A stretch of 64,000 nucleotides of DNA from Bin94 sp965213665 (GCA_965213665.1 CBDBZW010000003.1:186001-250000); one strand, 5' to 3'; shown: positions 8,061-19,120, counted from the stretch's first letter. Made by a program: numbers and translations. The notes: generated by a model from the letters alone, not told the origin.

Positions 8061-9554
8061 ATGAATAGCGCTTCCTCCGCCCACATCGTGCGGGTCGCGG
8101 CCGAGGTTGCGAGCAAGTCGAACCGGACCCGGCGCCGCTTTCACAGGCAGCTCGTCCATAACCTGGACGACGCGCTGCGCTCTTCCGGGATTCCCGCGCA
8201 GGTGAGCGACCGCTGGAGCCGCCTCTTCGTCCGGGTGAAGGCTCCTCCGGGGGCCGACCCATCCAGCCATTCCCTTGACCCGGCCCGCCGTGTATTCGGC
8301 GTCAGCTCCTTTTCCCGCGTCGATGCCGTCGTTTCCGCCGATCTGGACGAAATCGTACGTGTGGGCCACGATCTCTACCGCGAGCAGGTCTCCGGCCGCC
8401 GCTTCGCCGTCGCGCCCCGCCGCACCGGTCGCCACCCCTTCTCTTCGCGCGACATCGGGGTCCAGCTCGGCGCCGCCCTCAATCCCTACGGCACCGTCGA
8501 TCTCACCACCCCCGAGGTCACCGTCCATGTCGAGGTCCGCGATCAGCGCAGCTACCTGTACCGCGGCCGCACCGAAGGACCCGGAGGACTCCCCCTGGGG
8601 GTGCAGGGCCGTGCCGTCTGCCTCATCTCGGGTGGGTACGATTCAGCGGTTGCCGCCTGGCTTCTCCTCAAACGGGGCGTGGCGCTCGACTACGTCTTCT
8701 GCAACCTGGCCGGTCCCGCCTTCGAGCGCTCGGTCCTGCGCGTCACCAGGGTGCTCGCCGACCGCTGGAGCTATGGTCACCGCCCGCGCATCCACATCCT
8801 CGACTTCGCCGAACCGGTGCGCGCCCTCCGGAACCGCGTCACCCCCCGCTATTGGCAGGTCGTCCTCAAACGGCTCATGTACCGGAGCGCCGAGGCGGTG
8901 GCGCGCGAGATCGGGGCCCAGGCGCTCGTCACGGGGGAAGCGCTGGGTCAGGTGTCGTCGCAAACGCTGCCCAATCTGCGCGCAATCGAGGCCGCGGCGA
9001 CCCTTCCCGTCCTGCGCCCGCTGGTCGGCTTTGACAAGGAAGAGATCATCCGGATCGCCAGGGGAATCGGAACCGCGGCGCTCTCGGCCCGGGTGCGCGA
9101 ATACTGCGCGATTCTGGAGGGAAAGCCGGTCACGGCGGCGAAGGCGCTGGCGGTGGACCGCGAGGAGGCACCGCTCGATCCCGGCCTGATCAAGGCCGCT
9201 GTTGCGGCTCGCAGGGTGATGAATGTGCGAGAGCTGACCGAAACCGAGCTGCGCGACGACTACCTGTGGGTGGACTCGCTTCCCGCGGATGCCCATCCGA
9301 TCGACTGCCGTCCTCCGCAGCAGGATGACGGGTGGCGCTTTCCCGGCGCCCGGCGCGCGTTGCCCGACAGCTTCCCCGACCTGGCCCCCACGCTGAACAG
9401 GGAGGCCCAATATGTCCTCTTCTGCGACAACGGCGTGCAATCCGGGCAGTTGGCCAACATTCTTCAGACCGCCGGCTTCGAGGCCTACGCACTGAGGGAC
9501 GGGACCCGGGCCTTGCAAAGACAGGCTGGCGGACGCACCGACCCCGCGATATGA
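8061..9554 (+). CDS. thiI: tRNA 4-thiouridine synthase ThiI with rhodanese-like C-terminus
   Basis: ThiI adenylates U8 of tRNA and inserts sulfur, and can also feed thiazole synthesis. The 497 residues match the long form: an N-terminal ferredoxin-like and THUMP region (roughly 1-170), a PP-loop ATPase with LISGGYDSAVAAWLLLKRG, the ThiI-typical NPYGTVDL and TGEALGQVSSQTLPNL signatures, and a C-terminal rhodanese-like domain with YVLFCDNGVQSGQLANILQ, whose cysteine sits where the persulfide cysteine is expected. The ATG at 8061 follows the dehydratase stop by 34 bases; no strong ribosome site is seen. Role in tRNA thiolation is well supported; participation in thiamine synthesis is not shown by context. 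Confidence 0.95.
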   Translation: MNSASSAHIVRVAAEVASKSNRTRRRFHRQLVHNLDDALRSSGIPAQVSDRWSRLFVRVKAPPGADPSSHSLDPARRVFGVSSFSRVDAVVSADLDEIVRVGHDLYREQVSGRRFAVAPRRTGRHPFSSRDIGVQLGAALNPYGTVDLTTPEVTVHVEVRDQRSYLYRGRTEGPGGLPLGVQGRAVCLISGGYDSAVAAWLLLKRGVALDYVFCNLAGPAFERSVLRVTRVLADRWSYGHRPRIHILDFAEPVRALRNRVTPRYWQVVLKRLMYRSAEAVAREIGAQALVTGEALGQVSSQTLPNLRAIEAAATLPVLRPLVGFDKEEIIRIARGIGTAALSARVREYCAILEGKPVTAAKALAVDREEAPLDPGLIKAAVAARRVMNVRELTETELRDDYLWVDSLPADAHPIDCRPPQQDDGWRFPGARRALPDSFPDLAPTLNREAQYVLFCDNGVQSGQLANILQTAGFEAYALRDGTRALQRQAGGRTDPAI

Positions 9555-9586
9555 TGTGGCCGCCCCCAATCCATGGAGACAACCGA

Positions 9587-10246
9587 ATGACCCTGCGCAT
9601 CAACGACATCGCCCCCGACTTCGAGGCCGACACCACCGAGGGCCGCATCCGCTTCCACGACTGGATCGGCGACGGCTGGGCCATCCTCTTCTCGCATCCG
9701 AAGGATTTCACCCCGGTCTGCACCACCGAGTTGGGCACCGTGGCCGGACTCCGCCCCGAGTTCGCCCGCCGCAACTGCAAGGTGCTGGGAATCAGCGTCG
9801 ATGGCGTGGGCGATCACCACGCCTGGTCAAGGGACATCGAGCGTTCGCAGGGTCATGCGCTCAACTACCCGCTGGTCGGCGATCCGGAACTGAGGGTCGT
9901 CAAGGCCTACGACATGCTCCCCGCCAGCGCCGGCGAATCCGCCCGGGGCCGCACCCCGATGGACAACGCCACCGCGCGCTCGGTCTTCGTGATCGGTCCG
10001 GACAAGCGCATCAAGGCCACCCTGACCTACCCGATGAGCACGGGCCGCAACTTCGCCGAGATCCTGCGCCTGCTCGACTCCATCCAGTTGACCGCCCGGG
10101 AACAGGTAGCCACCCCGGCCAACTGGGAAGACGGGGACGACGTAATCATCCTGCCCGCGGTCTCCAACGAGGCGGCCCGCGCGAAATACCCGGCAGGCTG
10201 GGAGGAGCCGCTGCCGTATATCCGGATCGTGCCGCAACCGGAGTAG
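9587..10246 (+). CDS. 1-Cys peroxiredoxin (Prx6/AhpC-TSA family)
   Basis: Thioredoxin-fold peroxidase that reduces hydrogen peroxide and alkyl hydroperoxides. The peroxidatic cysteine is Cys45 in HPKDFTPVCTTELG. The protein has 219 residues and the long C-terminal extension of the Prx6 group (ANWEDGDDVIILPAVSNE, YPAGWEEPLPYIRIVPQPE). No resolving cysteine is seen in the C-terminal arm, in keeping with a 1-Cys enzyme. The ATG at 9587 has GGAG 8 bases upstream. It is followed on the opposite strand by the convergent choice-of-anchor B gene. Confidence 0.95.
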   Translation: MTLRINDIAPDFEADTTEGRIRFHDWIGDGWAILFSHPKDFTPVCTTELGTVAGLRPEFARRNCKVLGISVDGVGDHHAWSRDIERSQGHALNYPLVGDPELRVVKAYDMLPASAGESARGRTPMDNATARSVFVIGPDKRIKATLTYPMSTGRNFAEILRLLDSIQLTAREQVATPANWEDGDDVIILPAVSNEAARAKYPAGWEEPLPYIRIVPQPE

Positions 10247-10345
10247 GGGGTTCAGGGGACTCCGCAGTTTTCAGGCTGCTTCGGAATCCAAAGGTCTTTC
10301 GGGAGGCGCAACGGATGGCCGGAGTGAGCTGGTCGGATCCCCCCT

Positions 10346-12793
10346 TCACGGCACCAGCCGCCGCGGGCGCGGACGCACAATGAACAGGCCTTCCCTTCGG
10401 CTGGACAGCAGAACCGTGCCGCTCTCGAAGTAGGGGTAGACGCTCCAGGTGCCGTCGAAGCCGGATTCGTCGAGGCCCCAGGGGGTGGTGTCGAAGTAGC
10501 CGAGTTCGGTGGGATTTTCGGGGTCGCTGATGTCGAGAACGCGCAGCCCGGCGCGGTTGTTGGACATGAAGAGGCGGTCGCCGCGGACATAGAGATTGTG
10601 ATCGGTGGCGCGCGTTGGATTCATGTATTCGCTGATCAGGAGCGGGTCGTCGAGGTCTTCGAGATCCCAGATCAGGGTGCGGGTTGCGTCCACCAGGTTG
10701 CCCACTTCGTCGAGTTCGTCGTTGGAGTAGAAGTAGCGGTGGTCTTCGGTCAGCCAGCCCTGGTGTGCATAAGCGACATTGGGGTAGTCCGCAGCCGCGA
10801 TCGCGACGGGATTGTCCTTGTCGGTTACATCGGCGACCGAGAGTGCGGTTTCGTTGGAGTTGACGCAGATCTCGCGGCCGGCGTAGTCCTGGTCGGGCCC
10901 GTGATAGACGACGCATTGGGTGTCGTGCGAGTTGCCGGTGTTGCGTCTGCCGGTGCCCTCGTGCGCAAAACACCCCGCGAAGACGGGATTGAGGGGATCG
11001 TTGATGTCGACCATGTGCGAACCGCCGCCGCAGCTCTCGCCTCCGTCCGACGAACCCACCAGGTAGGCAAAGCCGGTTTCTTCGTTAATGGCAATGTTGT
11101 GCGATGACGCGATGCCGTTGTACATCGCGGTGGCCTCGAACTGGCGTGGTTCGGTCACATTGCGCAGTTGGGTCAGGTCGAAGATCTGCATGCCGTGCTG
11201 GCCGGCGCCGTCCGCAACCACGAAGGCATGGTCGCGGTAGACCTTCATGTCGCGCCAGGTGTTGGCCCGGCTGCCCTCGGTCATGGCCAGGTTGCCGAGG
11301 TAGCGTGGGTTGGCCGCATCGGTCACATCGACGAAGGCGGTGCCGTCCATCCGTCCCACGAGCGCAATTTCGCGCCCCGTTTGGGAATCGGTCCAACCCC
11401 ACACATCGTTGAGACGCGCGCCCCGGCCCGCGCCAAGCGCTTCGCGGGGCATGAAGGAAAGCAGATCGACGTGGTCGCAGTCGTAGCCGGCCGCGCCGCC
11501 ATCATCGCAGGGAACCTCGCCGCCACGGATGGCGGGCAGCGGATTGTGATCGACAACGAGCCGGGCCGAGTGGGTCCAGGTGTCCCCGTCGCGGACCAGA
11601 ACCGTGACCGCACCGAGCCCGAAGTCCGCCCCGGGATCGCCGAAGGCCGCCACGCCGCCGCCGAAGACCAATTTCTGGCTACCCACGACCGCCCCGCCGC
11701 CCCGGCCCGCACCCATTTCCGACGCGCCGGTCAGGGCCCAGTCGCCGCCTTGCCGCACATAGGAGTAGAGCCGCGCGGATCCGCCGGCGTAGAGCGTCGT
11801 GCCGTCGAAGGCCAGCGTTGTGCCGAAGTCGCCGTCCCCTTCTTCTTCCGGAGCCAGCGTCCCGACCGCGCTCCAGTCGCCATCGACCTTCGCGAAGCGG
11901 TGGACTGCCGCGGGAGAATCGAAGAAGCGCATCTGTCCCACCAGAACTTCGCCATCGGCCACAGCCACCGAACTCCCGAAAATTGCAAGCTGATCCTCGT
12001 CGCCGGGCCATGCCAACTCGATGGCCGCGCCCCACGAACCGTCCTCCGCCCGCTCATGGATGTGGGCCGAGCGTCCCGGATTGGCCACCGCGAACAGATC
12101 CCCGGCAAAGTCGAAGATGTTGCCCGCGTCGTCGGAAAGCGCGAGCGTCGAGCCGTGCGACCACATGTCGTCGTTCCCCAACCGCCAGATCGACAGAACC
12201 CGGTCCCCGCCGTCGCTCCTTGCCGCCACCGCCAGCTCCGGTCCCGACGCCAGCAGCGCCGACCCGAAGCTGCTCAGTCCCTCTTCCTCGAGCGTCTGCA
12301 CCGGCTCCGCATCGCCGCGCCCCGGATCGGCCAGCCGGTACACATTCACCCGGCTCTCCGCTCCCCGGCCCGTACCGACCAGCAGCATCCCCCGCACATG
12401 GGCCAGCGACCTGCCGAATCCGTCCTGCACCGCCGGTTCGGGAGCCTGCAGCGACCACAATTCCGACCACTCGCCGCCATTCATGGTGAAGGCCCGCACC
12501 GATCCCGGCTCCCGTTCGTGCGCCGACTCTCCGACGACGACCATCCCGTCGACCACCAGAACCGCGCCGCCGAAGGACTGCGCCGAAAGGCTGGCCGGGA
12601 TGGCGAGCGCAAGCGCCAGCAGGATGAAGAGAAGCGCCAGCGGGGTGCAACGAAGCGCCCGCGGGGTGAAGGGAAGGAGAATGGAGCACGACGAGAGCGC
12701 GGAGGAAGGCGAGACCACGGGGGACGGCTTGTTCATGTGGGACGGCTTGTTCACGGGGGACGGCTTGTTCACGGGGGACGGATTGGCGCGCAT
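10346..12793 (-). CDS. Secreted choice-of-anchor B protein with an N-terminal propeller-like region
   Basis: Secreted protein of 815 residues. After an N-terminal proline-rich repeat (PSPVNK units, residues 5-28) there is a hydrophobic signal segment (LALLFILLALALAIPASLSA). Residues of about 70-400 look like FG-GAP/beta-propeller blades (SFGGAVLVVDGMVVVGESAH, GSSVAVADGEVLVGQ). The last 400 residues are the choice-of-anchor B domain: LNDVWGWTDSQTGREIALVG, DGTAFVDVTDAANPRYLG, YAHQGWLTEDHRYFYSND and GLRVLDISDPENPTELGYFD. Members of this family are secreted LVIVD/propeller-like proteins without a known reaction. The ATG at 12793 has GAGG 6 bases upstream. A paralogue lies 101 bases upstream on the same strand, so the two may be co-transcribed. 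Confidence 0.88.
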   Translation of the reverse strand: MRANPSPVNKPSPVNKPSHMNKPSPVVSPSSALSSCSILLPFTPRALRCTPLALLFILLALALAIPASLSAQSFGGAVLVVDGMVVVGESAHEREPGSVRAFTMNGGEWSELWSLQAPEPAVQDGFGRSLAHVRGMLLVGTGRGAESRVNVYRLADPGRGDAEPVQTLEEEGLSSFGSALLASGPELAVAARSDGGDRVLSIWRLGNDDMWSHGSTLALSDDAGNIFDFAGDLFAVANPGRSAHIHERAEDGSWGAAIELAWPGDEDQLAIFGSSVAVADGEVLVGQMRFFDSPAAVHRFAKVDGDWSAVGTLAPEEEGDGDFGTTLAFDGTTLYAGGSARLYSYVRQGGDWALTGASEMGAGRGGGAVVGSQKLVFGGGVAAFGDPGADFGLGAVTVLVRDGDTWTHSARLVVDHNPLPAIRGGEVPCDDGGAAGYDCDHVDLLSFMPREALGAGRGARLNDVWGWTDSQTGREIALVGRMDGTAFVDVTDAANPRYLGNLAMTEGSRANTWRDMKVYRDHAFVVADGAGQHGMQIFDLTQLRNVTEPRQFEATAMYNGIASSHNIAINEETGFAYLVGSSDGGESCGGGSHMVDINDPLNPVFAGCFAHEGTGRRNTGNSHDTQCVVYHGPDQDYAGREICVNSNETALSVADVTDKDNPVAIAAADYPNVAYAHQGWLTEDHRYFYSNDELDEVGNLVDATRTLIWDLEDLDDPLLISEYMNPTRATDHNLYVRGDRLFMSNNRAGLRVLDISDPENPTELGYFDTTPWGLDESGFDGTWSVYPYFESGTVLLSSRREGLFIVRPRPRRLVP
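12720..12791. repeat. 18-bp tandem repeats coding for PSPVNK units
   Basis: Three near-identical 18-bp units (12720-12737, 12738-12755, 12756-12773, built on GGGGACGGCTTGTTCACG) followed by a degenerate fourth. They encode six-residue P-S-(P/H)-(V/M)-N-K repeats right after the start codon of the minus-strand gene, before its signal segment. Copy-number change would not alter the frame. Confidence 0.85.
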
Positions 12794-12894
12794 GGGGAAC
12801 CTCGGTCTGGCGTATGGATGGACGGGGGAAGGACTGCCACTGCGGGGGAAGCGAAGGATCGGACCGGCCGGCCGGGTCGTCCTCGGTCAATCCA

Positions 12895-14217
12895 TCAATC
12901 TATAGCACCGGTGCTTGCGGAATGCACTCGCAACACGAAGAGCCCCTCGTCCCGGCTCGACACCAGCACGATCCCGCTTGGCAGGAAGGGATACACGCCC
13001 CATGCCCCCCCGGCCCCCGCCCTGTCCATCGCACCCGCATCGTCCCGCGCGCCGCCGCCCTCCGCTTCCGCACTCCGCCGCGTCACGAAGTACCCCATCT
13101 CGACCGGCGCCTCCCTCTCGGAAATATCCAACACCCGAAGTCCGCCCCGGTTCGCCGCCAGGAAGAGCCGGTCGCCGCGAATGTGCAGGTTGTGGTCGAT
13201 CGCCATGGTGGACCCGGTATGTTCGGCTACGAGAACGGGATCGGCGAGCTGCTCGAGATCAAAGACCAGGATTCGGGTTCCGGCGACCGTCCCCGCCAGC
13301 TCGTCCATCTCGTCGGTCGCAAAGAGGTGGCGGTGATCTTCGGTCAGCCAACCCTGGTGCGCGTATCCGGTCGCGGGGTACCGAGCCGTCCCAATGGCCA
13401 CCGGCGCCTCGGGATCGGTCAGATCGGCAATCGAAATCGCCGTCTCGTTGAAGCCGACGCAGATCTGGCGGCCGCGCCAGGCGGCATCCGGCCCCCGGTA
13501 GAGGACACAGTGCGCGTCGTGCGTCCGCCCCACTCCGCGGCGGCCCGTGCCGATGTGGAGGAAACACCCCGCCGCGACCGGGTCAAGGGGATCGTTCACA
13601 TCCACCATCAACAACCCCGGGCACCGATTTTCGCCCGAGGTGTCGGCCAGGTAGGCGAAGCCGGTTTCAGCGCTGATCGACAGATTGATCGCCGTCGCGA
13701 TCCCCATCCAGGTGGCGTCGGGGCGGAATTCCCGCGGGAGCGCGCTCTCCGGTGCTCCTTCAAGTTCCCGCAACGCGGTCAGGTCGAACACCTGCATGCC
13801 CTGGGGGGACCGGGGGGAGAGGGCGACGACGAAGAGGTGTCCGGCGTGGGTCTTGAGATCGCGCCAGGGGAAAGGAGTGTAGGGGTCCGTTCCGGCAAGG
13901 CTCCCGAGCAGACGCGCATTGAGAGGGTCGGTCACATCGAGGATGGCCGTGCCGTCCGTCCGCCCGACGAACGCATACTCGCGCCCCGTCGTGGGGTCGG
14001 CCCATCCCCATACATCGTTGAGGCGGACGCCGTCGCCGCCGCCAAGGTCGCCGGGCGCAAGGACCGCCAGCAGGTCGATGCCGTGGCAGGGAAATCCCCC
14101 CGCGCTGCCTTCGGTGCAGGGAATCGGTTGGGCGGGGAGGGGGGAAGGGGGGGTGGTGGCGAGGATGGCGACCAGGCCGGGAACCAGCGGGGTGAATCGC
14201 ATGCGTGGGTTGCGCAT
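12895..14217 (-). CDS. Secreted choice-of-anchor B family protein
   Basis: Paralogue of the neighbouring 815-residue protein but only 440 residues, consisting of a signal peptide (MRFTPLVPGLVAILATTPP, cleavage near SPLPAQ) and one choice-of-anchor B domain. Matching landmarks are RLNDVWGWADPTTGREYAFVG, DGTAILDVTDPLNARLLG, CFLHIGTGRRG, YAHQGWLTEDHRHLFATDE and GLRVLDISEREAPVEMGYF. Near the C-terminus there is a low-complexity insert rich in Glu, Gly, Asp and Ala (SAEAEGGGARDDAGAMDRAG). The first ATG at 14217 is used; an ATG five codons later is equally possible. The tandem arrangement points to gene duplication, with the downstream copy gaining or keeping the extra N-terminal propeller. Confidence 0.88.
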   Translation of the reverse strand: MRNPRMRFTPLVPGLVAILATTPPSPLPAQPIPCTEGSAGGFPCHGIDLLAVLAPGDLGGGDGVRLNDVWGWADPTTGREYAFVGRTDGTAILDVTDPLNARLLGSLAGTDPYTPFPWRDLKTHAGHLFVVALSPRSPQGMQVFDLTALRELEGAPESALPREFRPDATWMGIATAINLSISAETGFAYLADTSGENRCPGLLMVDVNDPLDPVAAGCFLHIGTGRRGVGRTHDAHCVLYRGPDAAWRGRQICVGFNETAISIADLTDPEAPVAIGTARYPATGYAHQGWLTEDHRHLFATDEMDELAGTVAGTRILVFDLEQLADPVLVAEHTGSTMAIDHNLHIRGDRLFLAANRGGLRVLDISEREAPVEMGYFVTRRSAEAEGGGARDDAGAMDRAGAGGAWGVYPFLPSGIVLVSSRDEGLFVLRVHSASTGAID

Positions 14218-14424
14218 CGGGGACTTTCCCGCGTTCGGGGATGGACACCGGATACTTTCTCGCTACCGCTACCCCCCCGTTGCGGCCGCGGTTCCACGCT
14301 GGCGCGGTTGTGCCCGGCTGCGGATCGTGTCGCACGCGAGTCCGGGAGTGCGGTTTCGTGATCGCACGGGCTGCCCTTCCCGGCGGTCCTTGCGGTTCCC
14401 GGGCCGCGAGGGCAGCGTTTCCCC

Positions 14425-15261
14425 ATGCTCACCGGCCCCTCCCCCCGCCCGGGCCACCCCTTCTTCGGCGGTGCGCCCCTGCTCATTGCCCACCGGGGCG
14501 GCGCGGCGCTGGCCCCCGAGAACACCATGGAGGCCTTCCAGCAGGCGGTCTGCGAATGGGACGCCGACATTCTGGAGATGGACGTTCGTCTCACCGCCGA
14601 CGACCGCCTCGTGGTTGTACACGATCCCACTGTGGACCGCACCACGAATGGCGGCGGGGCCGTGCGCGCACTCGCGTGGTCGCGGCTGCAACGGCTCGAT
14701 GCGGGCTACGCCTTCCGTAATCCACAGGGCGACCGCTCCTGGCGCGGCCGCGGCGTCCGGTTGCCGCTCTTTGCCGAGGTGGTGGCCGCGTTTCCCGACA
14801 CGCGCATCGTGGTGGAGCCGAAGGCGCGCGAGGCCGCCGCCCCGCTCCTGCGCGAAATCCGGGCCGCGCGCGCCGAAGAGCGTGTTCTGATCGGGGCCGA
14901 GTTGGAGTCGAACCGGGGTGGGGCGCGGGGGTACGGGGGGCCCTGGGGCGCATCGCGTCGCCAATCGGCGCTCTTCTGGTCGCTGCACCACCTGGGTCTG
15001 GCCGGAAGACTGTACGCCCCCAAAGCCGACGGCTTTCAGCTACCGGAGTGGTCGGGGCGGCTGCGCGCGGTGACGCCGAGGATGATTCGGGCCGCTCACG
15101 CCGCCAATCTCCCGGTCTTCGTCTGGACCGTAAACGACCCCCGCGACATGCGCCGGCTGCTGAACTGGGGCGTCGACGGCATCATGACCGACCGGCCGGA
15201 CCTGCTGGCTGCGGCTCTGAACCAGCTCGCCGCCCGCCCCCCCGCCCCACCCGCGCCGTGA
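14425..15261 (+). CDS. Glycerophosphodiester phosphodiesterase
   Basis: GDPD-family hydrolase that splits glycerophosphodiesters to an alcohol and glycerol 3-phosphate. The first strand and metal site read LLIAHRGGAALAPENTMEAF, followed by ILEMDVRLTADDRLVVVHDP with the acid and histidine ligands and DRTTNGGG. The barrel ends with PVFVWTVNDPRDMRRLLNWG and VDGIMTDRPDLL. At 278 residues it has the usual length and no signal peptide, so it is likely cytoplasmic. The ATG at 14425 has GAGGG 12 bases upstream. The stop overlaps the GTG of the next gene (GTGA), so it is translationally coupled to tilS. A 207-base gap separates it from the divergent choice-of-anchor B gene. Confidence 0.94.
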   Translation: MLTGPSPRPGHPFFGGAPLLIAHRGGAALAPENTMEAFQQAVCEWDADILEMDVRLTADDRLVVVHDPTVDRTTNGGGAVRALAWSRLQRLDAGYAFRNPQGDRSWRGRGVRLPLFAEVVAAFPDTRIVVEPKAREAAAPLLREIRAARAEERVLIGAELESNRGGARGYGGPWGASRRQSALFWSLHHLGLAGRLYAPKADGFQLPEWSGRLRAVTPRMIRAAHAANLPVFVWTVNDPRDMRRLLNWGVDGIMTDRPDLLAAALNQLAARPPAPPAP

Positions 15262-17021
15262 GCGATCTCGACACGCGCTTCGCCGGCCATCTCCGCGCGT
15301 CGGGACTGCTCAGCGACATCGGCGCGGCCGTGGTGGGCGTCTCCGGCGGCGTCGATTCGATGACGTTGCTGCATCTGCTCCGCTTCGGCCCCGCGTCGGC
15401 CGCCCTCGGCGCGGTCCGGGTCCATGCAGCGCACGTCGACCACCGCATGCGCGCGGGCAGCGGCGCCGAGGCCGAACGGGTCGAGGCCATCTGCGCGCGC
15501 TGGGGCGTTCCCTTCCACCTGCTGCGCGCCCCCGAACCGGTCGCCTCGGAGGCTGCGGGACGCGAGCTGCGCTACCGCTTCTTCGAAGATGTGCGGGGCG
15601 CGCTCCCGGGCCGCGCGGCGACGCTGACCGCGCACACGGCCGACGACCAGGCCGAGACAGTGCTCTTTCGCGCCGCGCGGGGGAGCGGACCGGTCGGACT
15701 GGCGGGAATCCGGGTGGTGCGCGCACCCTCGGTGGTGCGTCCCCTCCTGGCCTTTCGCCGTAACGAGATCGCGGCCTTCGCGGCGGAGCGCGCCGTTCCC
15801 TTCCGCGACGATCCCACCAACCGCGAACTCCGCTGGACCCGCAACCGCCTGCGCCGCCAGATCCTCCCCGCGCTGGAGGAGGCGGTGCCCGGCGCGGGCG
15901 GTGCGCTGGCCGCGCTGGCAGGCACCATGCAGCTCCACGCCGCCGCCCTCGACGAGCTCCTCGACGCCGAGATTGCCCACGCGGCGGCGCCCACCCCACC
16001 GGACGCAGCGCCGGTCCCTGCGAACCAGGATCGCGAATCCGGCCACCACGGCAACGCCTCCGAGTCGCCCCCATTCCCCCACCCCCCGCGCCACGCCCTG
16101 CGCCGCGACGCCCTTCTGGCGCTCCCGGATCCGGTCCTGACCCTTCTCCTGCGCCGCGCCGTTGCCCGGCTCGGTGGCCAGTGCGGACGCCGCGCCACCG
16201 CGCTCATGATCCGCTTCGTCCGCGAGTCCCCGAGCGGACGCCGCATCGATGTGGGGGCCGGTCTGGTGCTGGAACGCGACCGCGCGACCCTCCTCCTGCG
16301 CCGCGCCGCCGAGTCCCCTTCCCCCCGGCCCGGCCCCAATTCGGTATCCTTACAGGCTGCGAATCCCCCACTCCAGTCCCCCGCTACCAGCCCACACGCA
16401 CCGCAGAACGGCAAGGCGGCACCCGCACGTCCGTACCCTGTCCCGGAAAGGTGGCCCATGCAGTCATCGTCGCGAAAAAAGCGTGGACTATCCGGCCAGC
16501 TTGGCGGCCGCCCCCTCCGCCGCGTGGTCTATTCCGCAGAGGCGATCCAGCGCCGCGTAGCCGAGCTCGGCCGCGACATCGCCGACTGCTACACCCCCGC
16601 CGACGAGCTCCTCGTTCTCGGCCTGCTCAAGGGATCCTTCATCTTCGTGGCCGACCTGGTCCGCGCGATCCCGCTTCCCGTTCAGGTGGACTTTCTGACC
16701 GCGTCCAGCTACGGCGTCGGCCGCGTCAGCAGCGGCAACATCCAGCTCCGGTGCAACCCGGCCGCCTCGATCGAGGGTCGCAACATCATTCTGGTTGAAG
16801 ACATCGTCGACAGCGGCAACACGATCCGTCACGTCATGCGGGTGCTGGCGCGGCAGCGGCCGGCCAGTCTCGAGCTCTGCGCGCTCCTGCACAAGCGCAC
16901 CGTCACCCTTCCCCACGAGGCGCGGTGGGTCGGCTTCGATGCCCCGGGGGAGTTTCTCGTCGGGTACGGGTTGGATTTTGCCGAGGACTTTCGGCACCTT
17001 CCCTGCATAGGCGCCATCTGA
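15258..17021 (+). CDS. tilS/hpt: Bifunctional-looking TilS (tRNA-Ile lysidine synthase) / hypoxanthine phosphoribosyltransferase
   Basis: One 587-codon open frame. Residues 1-370 are TilS, which makes lysidine at position 34 of tRNA-Ile(CAU): the PP-loop SGGVDSMTLLHLL, HVDHRMRAGSGAEAE, ADDQAETVLFRAARGSG and TRNRLRRQILP are typical. A proline-rich linker (about 355-400) follows. Residues 400-587 are a hypoxanthine-guanine phosphoribosyltransferase, with the PRPP loop ILVEDIVDSGNTIRHV and the C-terminal FLVGYGLDFAEDFRHLP. The GTG at 15258 overlaps the upstream stop (GTGA). There is no stop between the parts, but an ATG at 16458 with GGAAAGG just upstream could start hpt separately. TilS/HprT fusions and tilS-hpt-ftsH order are known elsewhere, and ftsH follows here 29 bases later. 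Confidence 0.93.
   Translation: MSDLDTRFAGHLRASGLLSDIGAAVVGVSGGVDSMTLLHLLRFGPASAALGAVRVHAAHVDHRMRAGSGAEAERVEAICARWGVPFHLLRAPEPVASEAAGRELRYRFFEDVRGALPGRAATLTAHTADDQAETVLFRAARGSGPVGLAGIRVVRAPSVVRPLLAFRRNEIAAFAAERAVPFRDDPTNRELRWTRNRLRRQILPALEEAVPGAGGALAALAGTMQLHAAALDELLDAEIAHAAAPTPPDAAPVPANQDRESGHHGNASESPPFPHPPRHALRRDALLALPDPVLTLLLRRAVARLGGQCGRRATALMIRFVRESPSGRRIDVGAGLVLERDRATLLLRRAAESPSPRPGPNSVSLQAANPPLQSPATSPHAPQNGKAAPARPYPVPERWPMQSSSRKKRGLSGQLGGRPLRRVVYSAEAIQRRVAELGRDIADCYTPADELLVLGLLKGSFIFVADLVRAIPLPVQVDFLTASSYGVGRVSSGNIQLRCNPAASIEGRNIILVEDIVDSGNTIRHVMRVLARQRPASLELCALLHKRTVTLPHEARWVGFDAPGEFLVGYGLDFAEDFRHLPCIGAI
16458..17021 (+). CDS. hpt: Possible internal start giving a free hypoxanthine phosphoribosyltransferase
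   Basis: An in-frame ATG at 16458 with GGAAAGG roughly 8 bases upstream lies exactly at the end of the proline-rich linker. It would give a 187-residue protein starting MQSSSRKKRG and containing the whole phosphoribosyltransferase domain, close to the size of free Hpt enzymes. Whether the cell makes the fusion, the free enzyme or both cannot be told from sequence. This is an alternative product of the preceding entry, not an extra gene. Confidence 0.45.
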   Translation: MQSSSRKKRGLSGQLGGRPLRRVVYSAEAIQRRVAELGRDIADCYTPADELLVLGLLKGSFIFVADLVRAIPLPVQVDFLTASSYGVGRVSSGNIQLRCNPAASIEGRNIILVEDIVDSGNTIRHVMRVLARQRPASLELCALLHKRTVTLPHEARWVGFDAPGEFLVGYGLDFAEDFRHLPCIGAI

Positions 17022-17050
17022 TCCGGCCTCGGCCGAGCTAAGGACACATC

Positions 17051-19048
<1,998 letters not shown>

Positions 19049-19078
19049 TCGTTCCCGGGCCGTTTGGGGAGGGCACCG

Positions 19079-19096
19079 AGGCCGGCGCCCCGGCCT
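19079..19096. terminator. Weak hairpin between convergent ftsH and cdaA
   Basis: A 7-bp perfect stem (AGGCCGG / CCGGCCT) with a 4-base CGCC loop in the 72-base gap between convergent genes. There is no U-run on either side, so intrinsic termination is uncertain. Confidence 0.35.
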
Positions 19097-19120
19097 GGGC
19101 GAGCGCGAAAGCTGCCGCCG

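Noticed and set aside
11168..13336. Long plus-strand open frame opposite the choice-of-anchor B genes
   Set aside because: It is antisense to two well-supported genes, has no recognisable domain and is rich in Arg, Pro and His as expected for shadow frames in GC-rich DNA.
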